A stretch of 30,223 nt of DNA from Prorocentrum cordatum (GCA_963575745.1 CAUYUJ010019593.1:755937-786159), one strand, 5' to 3'; counted from the stretch's first letter, positions 9,381 through 18,555 are shown. Notes: a model not told the origin generated them from the letters alone. Program-made: numbers and translations.

Positions 9381-9500
9381 CATCGCTCGGACGTGCAGTC
9401 TCCGTGCATTTGTCGGTTTCGCGCGTGTATTTTTCCGTAAGATGACTCAAAAGGCTCCTTGATGGCCCTCGCCGAGAAAAATGCACACGTCCGAGCGATG
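9381..9500. mobile_element. Small TIR element (MITE- or introner-like), copy 2
   Basis: A 120-bp block with ends CATCGCTCGGACGTG and CACGTCCGAGCGATG, which are perfect 15-bp terminal inverted repeats. It matches copy 1 (707-829) throughout in the same orientation, sharing GTCGGTTTCG and GAGAAAAATGCACACGTC. The minus-strand frame equivalent to the one open in copy 1 is also open here (GRVHFSRRG to ARPSDGEE). It lies in degenerate CCAAGAGG-type DNA, not in an RT fragment, so its position is independent of copy 1. No clear target-site duplication is seen. Confidence 0.7.
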
Positions 9501-9514
9501 CCGAGTAACCAGAG

Positions 9515-10080
9515 AAGGCCCCAGCGACACCCGAGTGGCTCCAAGATGCTCCCAAGAGGCCCCAAGAAGACCCCGAGGCGGCGGTCCGGAGAGGCGGGCC
9601 GAGAAGAAGAGAGAGGAAGGGGAGGACAGCGAGGAGGGAGGAGGATTGCAGTGTAGCGCTGACTCCCCAAAGGGTGGGAGTAATCTTGTGTGTTCGGGTC
9701 GGTTCTTTGGCTCGCCTATCCATCGATCATGTGCTCTGGGGGTGGGGGATCCGCGGGTGTGGGGGGGGAAGGAGCAGCAGCACGACCCCACAGCCTCGAC
9801 GTCACGATTTTGGCTACAACTGGGACCCCCACAGGTCTCACCCATGTCTCCGTGGCCGTTTCTTCATCCAGCGTTGTTTGTCCACCATCTTTGACGGTTT
9901 CTGGCGATGTTCTTAAATGTTCCACGCCCCTCGAAATTCTCGAACATCTTCAGGGGTACCCAGAACGCGGCGAGGTGCCGAGGTGTCCCTGGAACGAGAG
10001 CAGCACGATGCGTGCAGACGGTGCCCAGCATCCAGGGATGCGGTGGCGCCCTGCCCAGGAAAGGCCATAATCGAATCGAT
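9515..10080. other. Stretch without a recognisable gene
   Basis: The first 90 bases are degenerate CCAAGAGGCCC repeat, followed by a purine-rich GAGGAAGGGGAGG tract (9595-9650) and then unique sequence. No domain is recognised in any frame. Confidence 0.45.
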
Positions 10081-10275
10081 AAGTCGGATCGGCGACCGAC
10101 ATAAATCGGATCGGCGAAAATCGGTGACCAAGTTGGGAAAAGTCGAATCGGCGGACATCGGCAGGCTAGTATGCCTGCAATGAGAAATCGGAACTCAAAT
10201 TGGAATCCCAAGTCGAATCGAATCGGAATCGGAAGCCATCAAAGCCGAATCGAATCGGAGAAATCGAAACGAGCA
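10080..10275. repeat. ATCGGATCGGCG-type dispersed repeat, copy 1
   Basis: AAATCGGATCGGCGAAAATCGG, then GGGAAAAGTCGAATCGGCGG, ACATCGGCAGGC and AGAAATCGGA(A)CTCAAATTGG follow in the same order as at 29397-29510. In this copy the run is extended by further AATCGAATCGG units to about 10265. Confidence 0.7.
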
Positions 10276-10289
10276 CTGCCCTGCCTCGA

Positions 10290-10470
10290 CGGCCCACACT
10301 CAACAAAGCCAGTGTTGACTGGAGGTCCCTTTCGGGCCCTTCGGGGGGGCAGGCATCTGGGCGTGCAGCGGCGCCCCGCCTCAATGGCTCACCCTCAACA
10401 GCGCCGGTGTTGCCTGAAGCCCTGGAGCCCCCTTTCGGGCCTGTCGGGGGGGGCAGCCCCGCCGCGACGA
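10290..10470. repeat. Imperfect ~100-bp tandem duplication
   Basis: CTCAACAAAGCCAGTGTTGA followed by CCCTTTCGGGCCCTTCGGGG is repeated as CTCAACAGCGCCGGTGTTGC followed by CCCTTTCGGGCCTGTCGGGG. Each half has a CAACA...TGTTG inverted repeat and a TTCGGG-rich second half. Confidence 0.6.
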
Positions 10471-10595
10471 AGATGCACTCCTGGGAGCACACGGCCGCTG
10501 GCCGACACCTCTGCGAATTTTTGCCACCCTTGTCGGGGACGCCGCGGTCGGCGTGTCGGGGGGAGGGGCGGCTGCAAGGGGAGAAAGAGGACGAC

Positions 10596-10597
<2 letters not shown>

Positions 10598-10626
<29 letters not shown>

Positions 10627-10780
10627 GAGGAGGAGGAGGAGGAGGAGGAGGAGGAGGAGGAGGAGGAGGAGGAGGAGGAGGCCGTAGGGAAGGAGGAGGC
10701 GGAGGCGGAGGCGGAGGAGGAGGAGGTAGACAAGGAAGCAGGGCGAAGGGAGGAAGAGGAGGAGGCGGGACGGCGGATGC
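10598..10780 (+). repeat. GGA microsatellite
   Basis: Nearly uninterrupted GGA from 10598 to 10680, then degenerate GGAGGC/GAAGGA to about 10780. Glycine/glutamate frames across it are artefacts. Confidence 0.9.
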
Positions 10781-10919
10781 AGAAGCTCTGTGGTGGAAGG
10801 CCGGAGGGGTAATCCCTTCGAGGCTCCGCGCCACCAGCACCCCCCCTCGTTTCTCTGTGAGCTTGTCCGCCACGCCACGGGGGCGCCTCCCGGGGCCCCC
10901 GTGGAGGACTCAAGTCCTC

Positions 10920-11112
10920 GATCGATCCTCGATCAGAGCACGTCGATCCTCGATCGATCCTCGGTCCTCGACCCCCCCCTCGACCCGAAAAAGCGTCGAT
11001 CCTCGATCGATCCTCGGCCCTCGATCCCCTCCTCGACCCGAAAAACGTCGACCCCCGATCGATCCTCGGCCCTCGATCCCCTCCTCGACCCGAAAAAACG
11101 TCGACGGGCGGC
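10920..11112. repeat. ~53-bp tandem repeat, about 3.5 units
   Basis: CGTCGATCCTCGATCGATCC, TCGGCCCTCGATCCCCTCC and TCGACCCGAAAAA recur in order. The CGTCGA landmark is near 10941, 10994, 11046 and 11099, spacing 52-53. It is rich in the CGATCG palindrome. Confidence 0.8.
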
Positions 11113-11489
11113 GCCATCCCACCGCGAGGGGGCACGCAGAGGGAGCGGCGCGGCGCGCCCCACATTGGAGGCGGGGGCCGCGCGGCCATATGCGGCCCGA
11201 GAGCCCGAGGCAGAAAGCAGCCGCGCGCACGGAGGAGTGGGGCGAAGCCAGGGCGAGGATTACGTTGCTCCCACCGCACTTAAGAACAGCATCCCAGAAA
11301 TAATTTTCGAGCGCCCAGAAAAGTGTCGAAACAGAGTCGAAACAGTGTCGAACGAGCATCGCCTCCCAGGGCCCGACACGTGAAAACCCTTCAGTTTCGG
11401 CACTGCTCTTGGTGCTCGAAATGCTTCCTGCCTGGTGGTCAAGGCGAAAGTATAGGTTGGAATCTCATAAGACGAGGACGGTGATCGGA

Positions 11490-11605
11490 TGAGGATACGT
11501 CGAGGACCTCTGAGATCCGGCGGATCTGAAAGGTGTGTCGGACGCCGCGGCCTTCTCAGAGCACCCTCCGGCACGGATCCGGCCTCGTCCCAGCCCCGCC
11601 CGGAG
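11490..11605. repeat. Dispersed repeat module J, copy 1
   Basis: GAGGATACGTCGAGGACCTC, TGAGATCCGGCGGATCTG, GCCGCGGCCTTCTCAG, then CTCCGGCACGGATCC and CTCGTCCCAGCCCCG correspond in order to 29530-29640. There this module is followed by the TGTCCCCCTACAGG module; here that module is absent. Confidence 0.65.
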
Positions 11606-11657
11606 GAAGGCGCCAACTACCGGCGGCGAGCCCCAGCGCGCCGAGCCAGCGCGCAGC

Positions 11658-11835
11658 GTGACAGCCATTGTGCCCAAGACACGCTCAATCAGGAACCAAG
11701 GGGCTCTTCTGGCCGCGGCGAGCCCCGGCCACGAGCAAGTCCCCGACCAGGATCTGAGCAGCGGCCCCAAAGCAGGGCCACTCCGGAACTCAAAGTGGCC
11801 CCTTCTGCCAGCGGCTTGACTGTAAACTTTTCAAG
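11658..11835 (+). repeat. ~170-bp dispersed repeat F, copy 1
   Basis: Shared landmarks in order: ACAGCCATTGTGC, GGAACCAAGGGGCTCTTCT, GGCGAGCCCCGGCC, AAGTCCCCGACCAGGAT, GCCCCAAAGCAGGGCC and GCGGCTTGACTGTA. They match copies at 22455-22615 and 23684-23862 in the same orientation, with roughly one mismatch every few bases. Confidence 0.65.
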
Positions 11836-11859
11836 GCCCGCGTGGGTTTCCTGGATCAG

Positions 11860-12095
11860 AGCTGGACCCCCTCCCTGGCACGCGGAGCGCGCCAGGGGCG
11901 GCACCGGAGGCGCCGCCAGTGGGGGCCAGCACAGATCCAAGAAATCCGCGCGGACCTTCGAACGTGCATGTTTGAGCATGTCTGTCATTCTTCGACGCTG
12001 GCGCCGTCCCTGGCGCGCTACGCGCGCCAGGCAAGGGGGGTTCCAGCGCCGAGCCAGGGCATCCGCGCGGACCTTCAAACGTTCATACCTATGCA
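11860..12095 (+). repeat. ~117-bp tandem duplication, two units
   Basis: Each unit has a CTGGC(A/G)CGC...GCGCGCCAGG palindromic part and ends ATCCGCGCGGACCTTC(G/A)AACGT (near 11945 and 12060). The GC-rich half can fold on itself. Confidence 0.65.
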
Positions 12096-12212
12096 ACGGT
12101 TTGTTGCTCGGCGCGCGCGCGTGGATCGAGCCTGCCGCTTCCAGGCCCCTGGGCAACCGCAGTCTGACCTCTCCCCAGACATGCGATGCCCTGATTCTTA
12201 CTCGGCGGCGGG

Positions 12213-12290
12213 CGAGGGGGCGGAAGTGAGAAGGAGAAGGCCTTCTCAGACGGCGGGGCATCTCAGAAGCCCTCGCGCCTTCTGAGAAGT
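12213..12290 (+). repeat. ~78-bp dispersed repeat G, copy 1
   Basis: GGGCGGAAGTGAGAAGGAG, AAGGCCTTCTCAGA, GGCGGGGC and AAGCCCTCGCGCCTTCT match 21552-21632 almost base for base. The block carries inverted AGAAGG/CCTTCT segments and so can form a hairpin. Confidence 0.75.
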
Positions 12291-12299
12291 TGTCTGTGC

Positions 12300-12815
12300 C
12301 CTCGGGCAAGGCCAAGAAAGCTTTCCGGAAGGCTGGGAGACTTGAAGGCCCGCCCCTTCTCGCGCCCTCCCCCCCCCCGCGCTCGCCGCTTTGGACGCCA
12401 GAAACGGGTACGGAAAACAATTGTACAATGCCCAACAACAAATCTTGTCCCAAGCCAACAGCGGCCGCTGTTGGGCGGGCGGCCTTCCTGTCTCGAACGG
12501 ACACAGGCCGCGGCGGCGCGGACAGCGAGTCCTGTTCACAACGGAGAGGAACTGCTGTTCTGCTTTTTGGGCATTGCACCCATTCTTTCCGTACCCATGT
12601 CGGTCGTCCCGAGCCGCCGACTTACCGTGCGAGGCCCCCGGAACCCTGGACCCTACGAGGCCCCCGGAAGCCTGGACCCTCTCCCCCCGGGCCGGCGCTC
12701 TCCTCCCGAGCCGCTCCCTTGGACGGTCCCCCGGGGCCCGACGAAGGCTCCCCCGGAGGCCGAGCCCGGCCAGAGGCTCAGCGCCGCGACCTTTTCTCAC
12801 GACGCGGGCAGATCC
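12300..12815. other. Stretch without a recognisable feature
   Basis: GC-rich unique sequence with a short direct repeat of GAGGCCCCCGGAA(C/G)CCTGGACC (about 12631-12680). Open frames show no domain. Confidence 0.45.
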
Positions 12816-12817
12816 GG

Positions 12818-12945
12818 AGGAGGAGGAGGAGGAGGAGAAGAGGAGGAGGAGGAGAAGAGGGAGGATAGGAGGAGGAGGAGGAGGAGGATGAAGAGGAGGA
12901 GGAGGAGGAGGAGTAGGAGGAGGAGGAGGAGGAAAAGGAGCTTTC
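12818..12945 (+). repeat. GGA microsatellite
   Basis: GGA/GAA trinucleotides with a few TAG and ATG interruptions. Confidence 0.9.
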
Positions 12946-13414
12946 CAAGAGCTTTCCCAATCTGACAGGGTCAGAGCTGCAGGAGGGCTTCGAAGAGGCT
13001 TCAAGCACGGTCAAAGTGGGCAGGCCCCCCACCCCAGGCCAGCTGGGCCCCCCGGGGCGGGGACGCTGGCCCAGGGTGAGGAGGCACCTCGGCCGCCTTA
13101 TCTGAAAGGGCGGCCGTTCGAAACTCGAGATAACACCCAGGCTCCCATCCTCGTCGGGGATTGCCCGTCCTGACACTTACACTCCTCTGCGAGGCCTCTG
13201 AGGAGAGTTCAGCACCCGCACTTCGAACAAATCCAGTAGTGCTCATAAAAACACAAGGGTGTGCGAAGGGTGGCCAAGCCTAGTACCCGCCGCAATCAGA
13301 TGCTGCTGGGGCTGCTTTCTGGGAGGGGGCCAAGGCACTCGGAGGCGAACCAAACATTCAAATGCTTATTATTCGACAGTTTACTGGCTGAGCTCTGACA
13401 ATAAGCTGGTGGTT
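12946..13414. other. Stretch without a recognisable feature, 3' of RT pseudogene 2
   Basis: On the element's own strand this is the region past the RNase H end. I see no poly-A or simple-repeat tail that would define the retrotransposon 3' end, and no other gene. Confidence 0.4.
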
Positions 13415-15305
13415 CTAAACTGCTTGGGCCTGGGCCAGGGCGTACGGCCAAGATCTTCTCAGGGCTCTTCTGACCGGTCTCGCCGAGGGGGCCGGAGCTT
13501 CACTCTCAAGAGCATTCAAGGTGGCTCTTGAAATCCGATTTCTAATTCTAAAACCTGTGGCGACGGTCCATTTATAACAACTCAATCTAGCTGCTGGGAT
13601 GGCATGGTCACTGGCGGCTTTTCCCGCAAACTCATCTGCAACTGCGTTCCCCTGCCATGCTGCAAGGGGCACGCCTCGGGCCCGGCCCTCCTCCCAGGTC
13701 TGGTGGCTGTGCATGAAAAAGACCTGCACGTCGGCCTCGCCTCTGTCAGCGAGGCCTGTAGCGATCTGTTCCCACAGATCACCGAGAACGCAGTCAACCT
13801 CCAGGCCGACGGTGTCTGCCACGGCGCCAGCTCTTGTAGAGGATCTCCGAGTCAGTCCAAAAGTGCACCGGGCATTGTGTGTGCCGCAGGGCCGATAACA
13901 GCGCCGTGATCTCCGCACGGTTGTTGGTTTGCCGCGGCCCTGCCAGCGGGCCCTCAGCTCCTCCTCGAATCGACGGCTCCAGCGGCTGACAGGTGTCCAG
14001 GGCGATCCAACTCCAGCCACAGCGCCGATATCTCTCGTCATCTGTTTCCTCTCGGCCGCTGCCGTCGCCGCAGACCAGCAAGGGCTGCCCTTGTGCCGCG
14101 ATGCGCGGCAAGTGCAGCGCCTCTCCGAAGAGCGTCTCGGTGAAGACTGTGTCGCAATCTGGCGGTGTGGTCCATGCCTTCGGCGGGATCCCTCTCAACC
14201 ACATGCTTGGACAGAAGTTCTGTCCAGACTCAGCCATGACTAGGAGCTCCTGAGACTTCTCGAAGTCTGGGTGGTCTGGCCTCGCTCTCCACTCCCCCCA
14301 GATTCTGTGGAAGTCGTCTGCACGCTGGCGGCAGGAGCAAAGCCCATCTCCTGCGAGTTCTTCCCCAAAGAAGTCCGTCTTCCTCGCAGGAGTCCAGGTC
14401 CCTGCTGTCGTTGCTGTTAGGAGGGCGTTCGCCTCTGACAACCTGTTGTTCCTCCTCGGTTTTGCCAGCGTCCTCTCTGCATCAGAAAAAAACAACTCCA
14501 TTTGCCATCCCTTTGTCAAGGTAACCTCTGGATGCTGCTTTCCACAGTTGGAGCTCAATTTCCGACAAGATAGCTGTGATGATAGTCGCCGGGTTACGCT
14601 CGGCATCCTCTGGTTTCATTTCCCAATCATCACCATGTGGATCACTCCATCTCGTAACCGTCTTGGGATCTCAGCCTGCGTCCCAAAGGGTCAAGATCAA
14701 CGTTCCGATAATCCAACGCCTCTGCCTCCAGCGGTGCTGTGGTGCTCTGTGTAGACGGCCGTACATGTTCTGCCACACTCTGGAAATATCACCTCGTAGG
14801 TTTGCACGATTCGCATACAACAAATCAAACCAATCTCGCAGTTGAGCCTTCGGAATCTCCAATGCTGGATCCTTGCCTTCGAGCTTCAAACATGTCGTGG
14901 TATTTGCCTGGCCGAGGGCCAGCAAGCGCAGCAACGTACCTCTGGCGGGCACGGCGCAGCGCAGCAGGAGCTTCTCCATGGGACCGCATACCATACATAA
15001 GTGCTGGCATTGATCCTTGCTTCAACATTGTCATCCCCTTCTCTCTTCTCAGCCTTTTCAACTTCTTACCCAATGACGTCATACGTTTGTAAGCCTTAGT
15101 TCTCCTCTCCGTGTGTGTCGCTCGTCTCCTCACTCCGCGTGCAGCCCTGTCGATGCCCAGGTCTCTGGCCTCTTGGGCCGCACGAATGAGTATACCCTTT
15201 CTTTTGAGCCTGCCCGTGATGCGCTTGGTCATGGCCCAATCGGAGCTGATGATCACGCTTTGGTCCGCCAACTCTTGGCCCTCGTCGTCCAAAGCGCTCT
15301 CTTGC
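13415..15305 (-). pseudogene. Non-LTR-type reverse transcriptase / RNase H pseudogene 2
   Basis: Minus-strand retrotransposon polyprotein lacking the N-terminal and catalytic RT part. From 15292 one frame gives the RT tail (DLGIDRAARGVRRR, then GSMPALMYGMRSHG). A frameshift near 14930 leads to LRDWFDLLYANR, an in-frame stop at about 14671, then continuation (TRWSDPHGDDWEMKP). A second shift at an A7 run (14486-14492 on the plus strand) leads to CSCRQRADDFHRIWGEW, WLRGIPPKAWT and RNase H. In RNase H the acidic residues fall in VCGDGSG (about 14065), NNRAEITALLSAL and FWTDSEIL. After a third shift near 13830, WQGNAVADEF supplies the last acidic residue. All four RNase H positions survive but are split by the last frameshift. 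It parallels pseudogene 1, which retains the upstream palm region. The 5' end abuts a GGA tract. Confidence 0.88.
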
Positions 15306-15307
15306 GC

Positions 15308-15595
15308 GACGGCGGAGGAGGAGGAGAGGAGGAGGAGGAGGCGGAGGCGGAGGAGGAGGAGGCGGAGGAGGAGTAGGAGGCGGAGGAGGGGGGAGGAGGA
15401 GGAGGAGGAGGAGGAGGAGGAGGAGCAGGAGAAGGAGGAGGAGAAAGAGGAGAAGGAGGAGGCGGAGGAGGAGGGGAGGAGGAGGAGGACGAGCAGGAGG
15501 AGGAGGAGAAAGAGGAGGAGGAGGAGGAGGAGGGAGGAAAGGGAGGAGGAGGAGAGGAGGAAGAGGAGGAGGAGAAGGTTAGGAGGAGGAGACCG
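15308..15595 (+). repeat. GGA microsatellite
   Basis: GGA/GAG with GGC, GCA and AAA variants. It lies immediately at the 5'-truncated end of RT pseudogene 2, the same arrangement as the tract at 1785-2470 relative to pseudogene 1. It is followed by a short duplication of GAGACCGGATCTCGTCG at about 15588-15624. Confidence 0.9.
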
Positions 15596-15599
15596 GATC

Positions 15600-16280
15600 T
15601 CGTCGAGGAGACCGGATCTCGTCGCTATTGGAAACCTTGGCCTCTCTTTGGGGGGGAAGGCTCTTCTGCTGTGGTAGGCTCGCTCGTGTGGGAGGGGGTA
15701 GCACCCGTGCTTCGGGCAGGGGATCGACTACACAGAAATCGATGCACCCCAGTGTTTACTTGTGTTCGTCGAAGCTGCATACTCTATATATATATATATA
15801 TGTATATAGATACACGTAGAACGCCCCGCATATCTACGCCGCTGTCTACGCCTTTCCTCGCAGGTTCGACGGGGGGAAATCAGGTTCGAGTCAGGTCAAC
15901 TCTGTAGCCGACCTCCTCCCCGACTGCTGTTCCTCCTCCCGGCAGCTCGGTGACTCGGCCGCATACAGTCGGGGCGTTGACCTAAGGAACACTAAATAAG
16001 GAACGAGGCCCCTTTTTTCCATCAGTTAAACTTCGACTTCCTATCGAAAGCATAAGGAAACCCTGCGGCAAGCTGTGAAACACTTAAGGAACGCGGAGCC
16101 CCTCCCCAACGAAAAATGTTCCTTCTTCAGGGCCCCGACTGTAGTTGGTGGCGTCCTCCTGCACGCGACCAGGGCTCCTGGCGCGACGTGCAACGGGTCC
16201 CGGCGAGCGCGTCCTCCCGGCCTCCCGCCGGGCTCCGCGGGCGGAGCTGCCCCGGCCTCACCTCCGCTGGCCTGCCCTGA
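15600..16280. other. Unassigned stretch with a short (AT)n
   Basis: Contains an AT dinucleotide run at about 15783-15808. GGTTCGAGTC near 15891 resembles a tRNA T-loop, but no paired T stem or acceptor stem surrounds it. No gene recognised. Confidence 0.45.
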
Positions 16281-16281
16281 C

Positions 16282-16345
16282 GTCGGGCATGTCCCTCTAC
16301 AGGAGGAAAATCAAGATAGGCAAAAAATGTCAGGGGACGATTTTT
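16282..16345 (+). repeat. TGTCCCYCTACAGG module (K), copy 1
   Basis: CGTCGGGCATGTCCCTCTAC, AGGAGG, AAAATC and, a little later, GGGGACGATTTTTCC parallel 29655-29755 (CGTCGGGCGTGTCCCCCTAC, then GGGGACTATTTTTC). An inverted copy lies at 21130-21190. Confidence 0.6.
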
Positions 16346-16362
16346 CCTTTTTACAATTGTTG

Positions 16363-16399
16363 TTATTATTATCATTCGCAGTATTATTATTATTATTAT

Positions 16400-16439
<40 letters not shown>

Positions 16440-16570
16440 CGTAGTAGTAGTCGTAGTAGTTTTCTTATTCTTATTACTATTGTTATTATTATTATTAACA
16501 TTATGATTCTGCTTATGATTACTATCATTGTTATTAATACTATTATTATTACGACTACAACTCTTATTAT
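16363..16570 (+). repeat. Compound (ATT)n-(AGT)n microsatellite, copy 1
   Basis: ATT units (16370-16401) pass into AGT units with TCG interruptions (16402-16460), then back to degenerate TTATTA. The same order of blocks, including GTAGTCGTAGTAG, occurs at 18485-18650. Confidence 0.85.
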
Positions 16571-16584
16571 GATTGGTATGATTC

Positions 16585-16660
16585 CCCACATGCTTAGTAG
16601 GGTTCTGGATTTTTTCCATGCCTCGTCGCACCCGCGCTCCCTCACCTCACCTCCCTCTTC
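16585..16660 (+). repeat. Dispersed repeat H, copy 1
   Basis: CCCCACATGCTTAGTAGGGT, TCTGGATTTTTTCCATGCC and CGTCGCACCCGCGCTCCCTC correspond to copies at 18119-18180 and 18985-19050. It follows directly after the compound ATT/AGT tract, as copy 3 does. Confidence 0.65.
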
Positions 16661-16669
16661 CCCTTCTCA

Positions 16670-16766
16670 CACAACGCAGCACAGCACAGCACAGAAGAGC
16701 ACAGCACAGCACAGACCAGCACAGACCAGCACAGCTCAGCTCAGCTCAGCATAGCTCAGCATCAGT
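16670..16766 (+). repeat. (CAGCA)n / (CAGCT)n pentanucleotide repeat
   Basis: Runs of CAGCA, GACCAGCA and CAGCT form a short pentamer-based tract leading straight into satellite A. Confidence 0.8.
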
Positions 16767-16774
16767 ACAGCAGG

Positions 16775-18117
16775 GCATAGTAGGCATGGCACTTTCTCGA
16801 CACCATAAGGGGGTGCGCAGGGGGTGGTCCCTCAGCGTGGCCGCTATACACGACGGTCGTCCAAGGCATAGCATGCGTGGCATTTTCTCGAAACCAAAGG
16901 GGGTGCGCAGGGGGTGGTCCCTCAGCGCGGCCGCTATGCACGACGGTCGTCCAGGGCAAAGCAGGCGTGGCATTTTCTCGACACCATAGGGGGTGCGCAG
17001 GGGGTGGTCCCTCAGCGCGGCCGCTATGCACGACGGTCGTCCAGGGAATAGCAGGCGTGGCACTTTCTCGACAACATAGGGGGTGCGCAGGGGGAAGTCC
17101 CTCAGCGCGGCCGTTATACACGACGGTCGTCCAGGGCATAGCAGGCGTGGCACTTTCTCGACAACATAGGGGTGCGCAGGGGGATGTCCCTCAGCACGGC
17201 CGCTATGCACGACGGTCGGGGAAAGCAGGCGTGGCACTTTCTCGACGCCATAAGGGGGGTGCGCAGGGGGTGGTCCCTCAGCGCGGCCGCTATACACGAC
17301 GGTCGTCCAGGGCATAGCAGGCGTGGCACTTTCTCGACACCATAGGGGGTGCGCAGGGGGTGGTCCCTCAGCGCGGCCGCTATACACGACGGTCGTCCAG
17401 GGCATAGCAGGCGTGGCACTTTCTCGACACCATAGGGGGTGCGCAGGGGGTGGTCCCTCAGCGCGGCCGCTATACACGACGGTCGTCCAGGGCATAGCAG
17501 GCGTGGCACTTTCTCGACACCATAGGGGGTGCGCAGGGGATGGTCCCTCAGCGCGGCCGCTATACACGACGGTCGTCCAGGGCATAGCAGGCGTGGCACT
17601 TTCTCGGCACCCGGGGGTGCGCAGGGGGTGGTCCCTCAGCGCGGCCGCTATACACGACGGTCGTCCAGGGCATAGCAGGCGTGGCACTTTCTCGACACCA
17701 TAGGGGGTGCGCAGGGGGTGGTGTCACAGGGCTGGTCCCTCACCGCGGCTGCTATACGCGACGGTTGTCCAGGGCATAGCAGGCGTGGCACTTTCTCGAC
17801 ACCATAGGGGGTGCGCAGGGGGTGGTCCCTCAGCGCGGCCGCTATACACGACGGTTGTCCATGGCATAGCAGGCGTGGCACTTTCTCGACACCATAGGGG
17901 GTGCGCAGGAGGTGGTCCTTCACCGCGGCCGCTATACACGACGGTTGTCCAGGGCATAGCAGGCGTGGCACCTTCTCGACACCACAGGGGGTGCGCAGGG
18001 TGTGGTCCCTCAGCGCGGCCGCTATACACGACGGTCGTCCAGGGCATAACAGGCGTGGCACTTTCTCGACACCATGGGGGGTTGCGCAGGGGGTGGTCCC
18101 TCAGCGCGGCCGCTTTC
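16775..18117 (+). repeat. Satellite A, array 1: 15 units of about 90 bp
   Basis: The unit contains GGCGTGGCACTTTCTCGACA, CCATAGGGGGTGCGCAGGGG, GTGGTCCCTCAGC, GCGGCCGC, TATACACGACGGTCGTCC and AGGGCATAGCA. The GTGCGCAG landmark starts near 16813, 16903, 16993, 17083, 17172, 17259, 17349, 17439, 17529, 17617, 17707, 17811, 17901, 17991 and 18082. Most spacings are 90; one is 104 because of a ~14-bp insertion near 17722. Units are highly alike, which indicates recent homogenisation. Each normally holds an octamer GCGGCCGC palindrome and an ACGAC-G-GTCGT inverted repeat. Array-long reading frames on both strands are artefacts of a 90-bp period without stops. Confidence 0.95.
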
Positions 18118-18118
18118 C

Positions 18119-18180
18119 GAACATGTTTCGTTGCGTTATGGTGGTCTTCCCTGCCGCGTCGTCCTGGCGTCTCAACATTT
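18119..18180 (+). repeat. Dispersed repeat H, copy 2 (degenerate)
   Basis: ACATGTTTCGTTGCGTTATG, GTGGTCTTCCCTGCCGCG and TCGTCCTGGCGTCTCA align with the H copies at 16585 and 18985. Satellite A array 1 ends exactly where this copy starts. Confidence 0.55.
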
Positions 18181-18463
18181 TGGGTCGTCATCGGCCGAGC
18201 TCTCAGCACGCCTTGGTAACACCTCGGGGTCGTGAGCGTGGCACGCTGGCGTGGCACGCTGCCGAAGCGGTATGGGAATGTTGTCGGCCCAGCGGGTTTG
18301 CAGAGCAGCCACTCGGTTCGGTTGCTTGATAGCTGCCGCATCGCATCGGAGACCTCGATGCCAAATCGGGGCACCCTGGTTAGTATATCAATGGCGAGGG
18401 GGAGAGGAGGAGGAATAGGAGGAGAAGGAGGCTATCATCACTCCAGCCATACTATAAGCACGT
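18181..18463. other. Unique stretch in the spacer between satellite A arrays
   Basis: Contains a short GGCACGCTGGCGTGGCACGCTG duplication near 18240. A minus frame (about 18374-18260) reads MPRFGIEVSDAMRQL and LLCKPAGPTTFPYRF, which looks protein-like but is unrecognised and short. A GGA-rich patch lies at 18395-18430. Confidence 0.35.
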
Positions 18464-18481
18464 GGGGTTCCTCGGTAGCGT
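18464..18481 (+). repeat. 18-bp exact repeat, copy 1
   Basis: GGGGTTCCTCGGTAGCGT, identical to 21106-21123. Here it directly precedes the compound ATT/AGT tract. Confidence 0.75.
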
Positions 18482-18484
18482 ACG

Positions 18485-18555
18485 AATTATTATTATTATT
18501 AGTATTCGTATTATTATTATTATTATTATTATTAGTAGTAGTAGTAGTAGTAGTC

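Noticed and set aside
15860-15905. GGTTCGAGTC as a possible tRNA T-loop
   Set aside because: The flanking bases cannot form a T stem and no acceptor, D or anticodon arms fit around it.
16775-18117. Regular spaced repeats as a CRISPR array
   Set aside because: The entire 90-bp unit is conserved, with no unique spacers between short repeats. It is a satellite in a eukaryote-like context.
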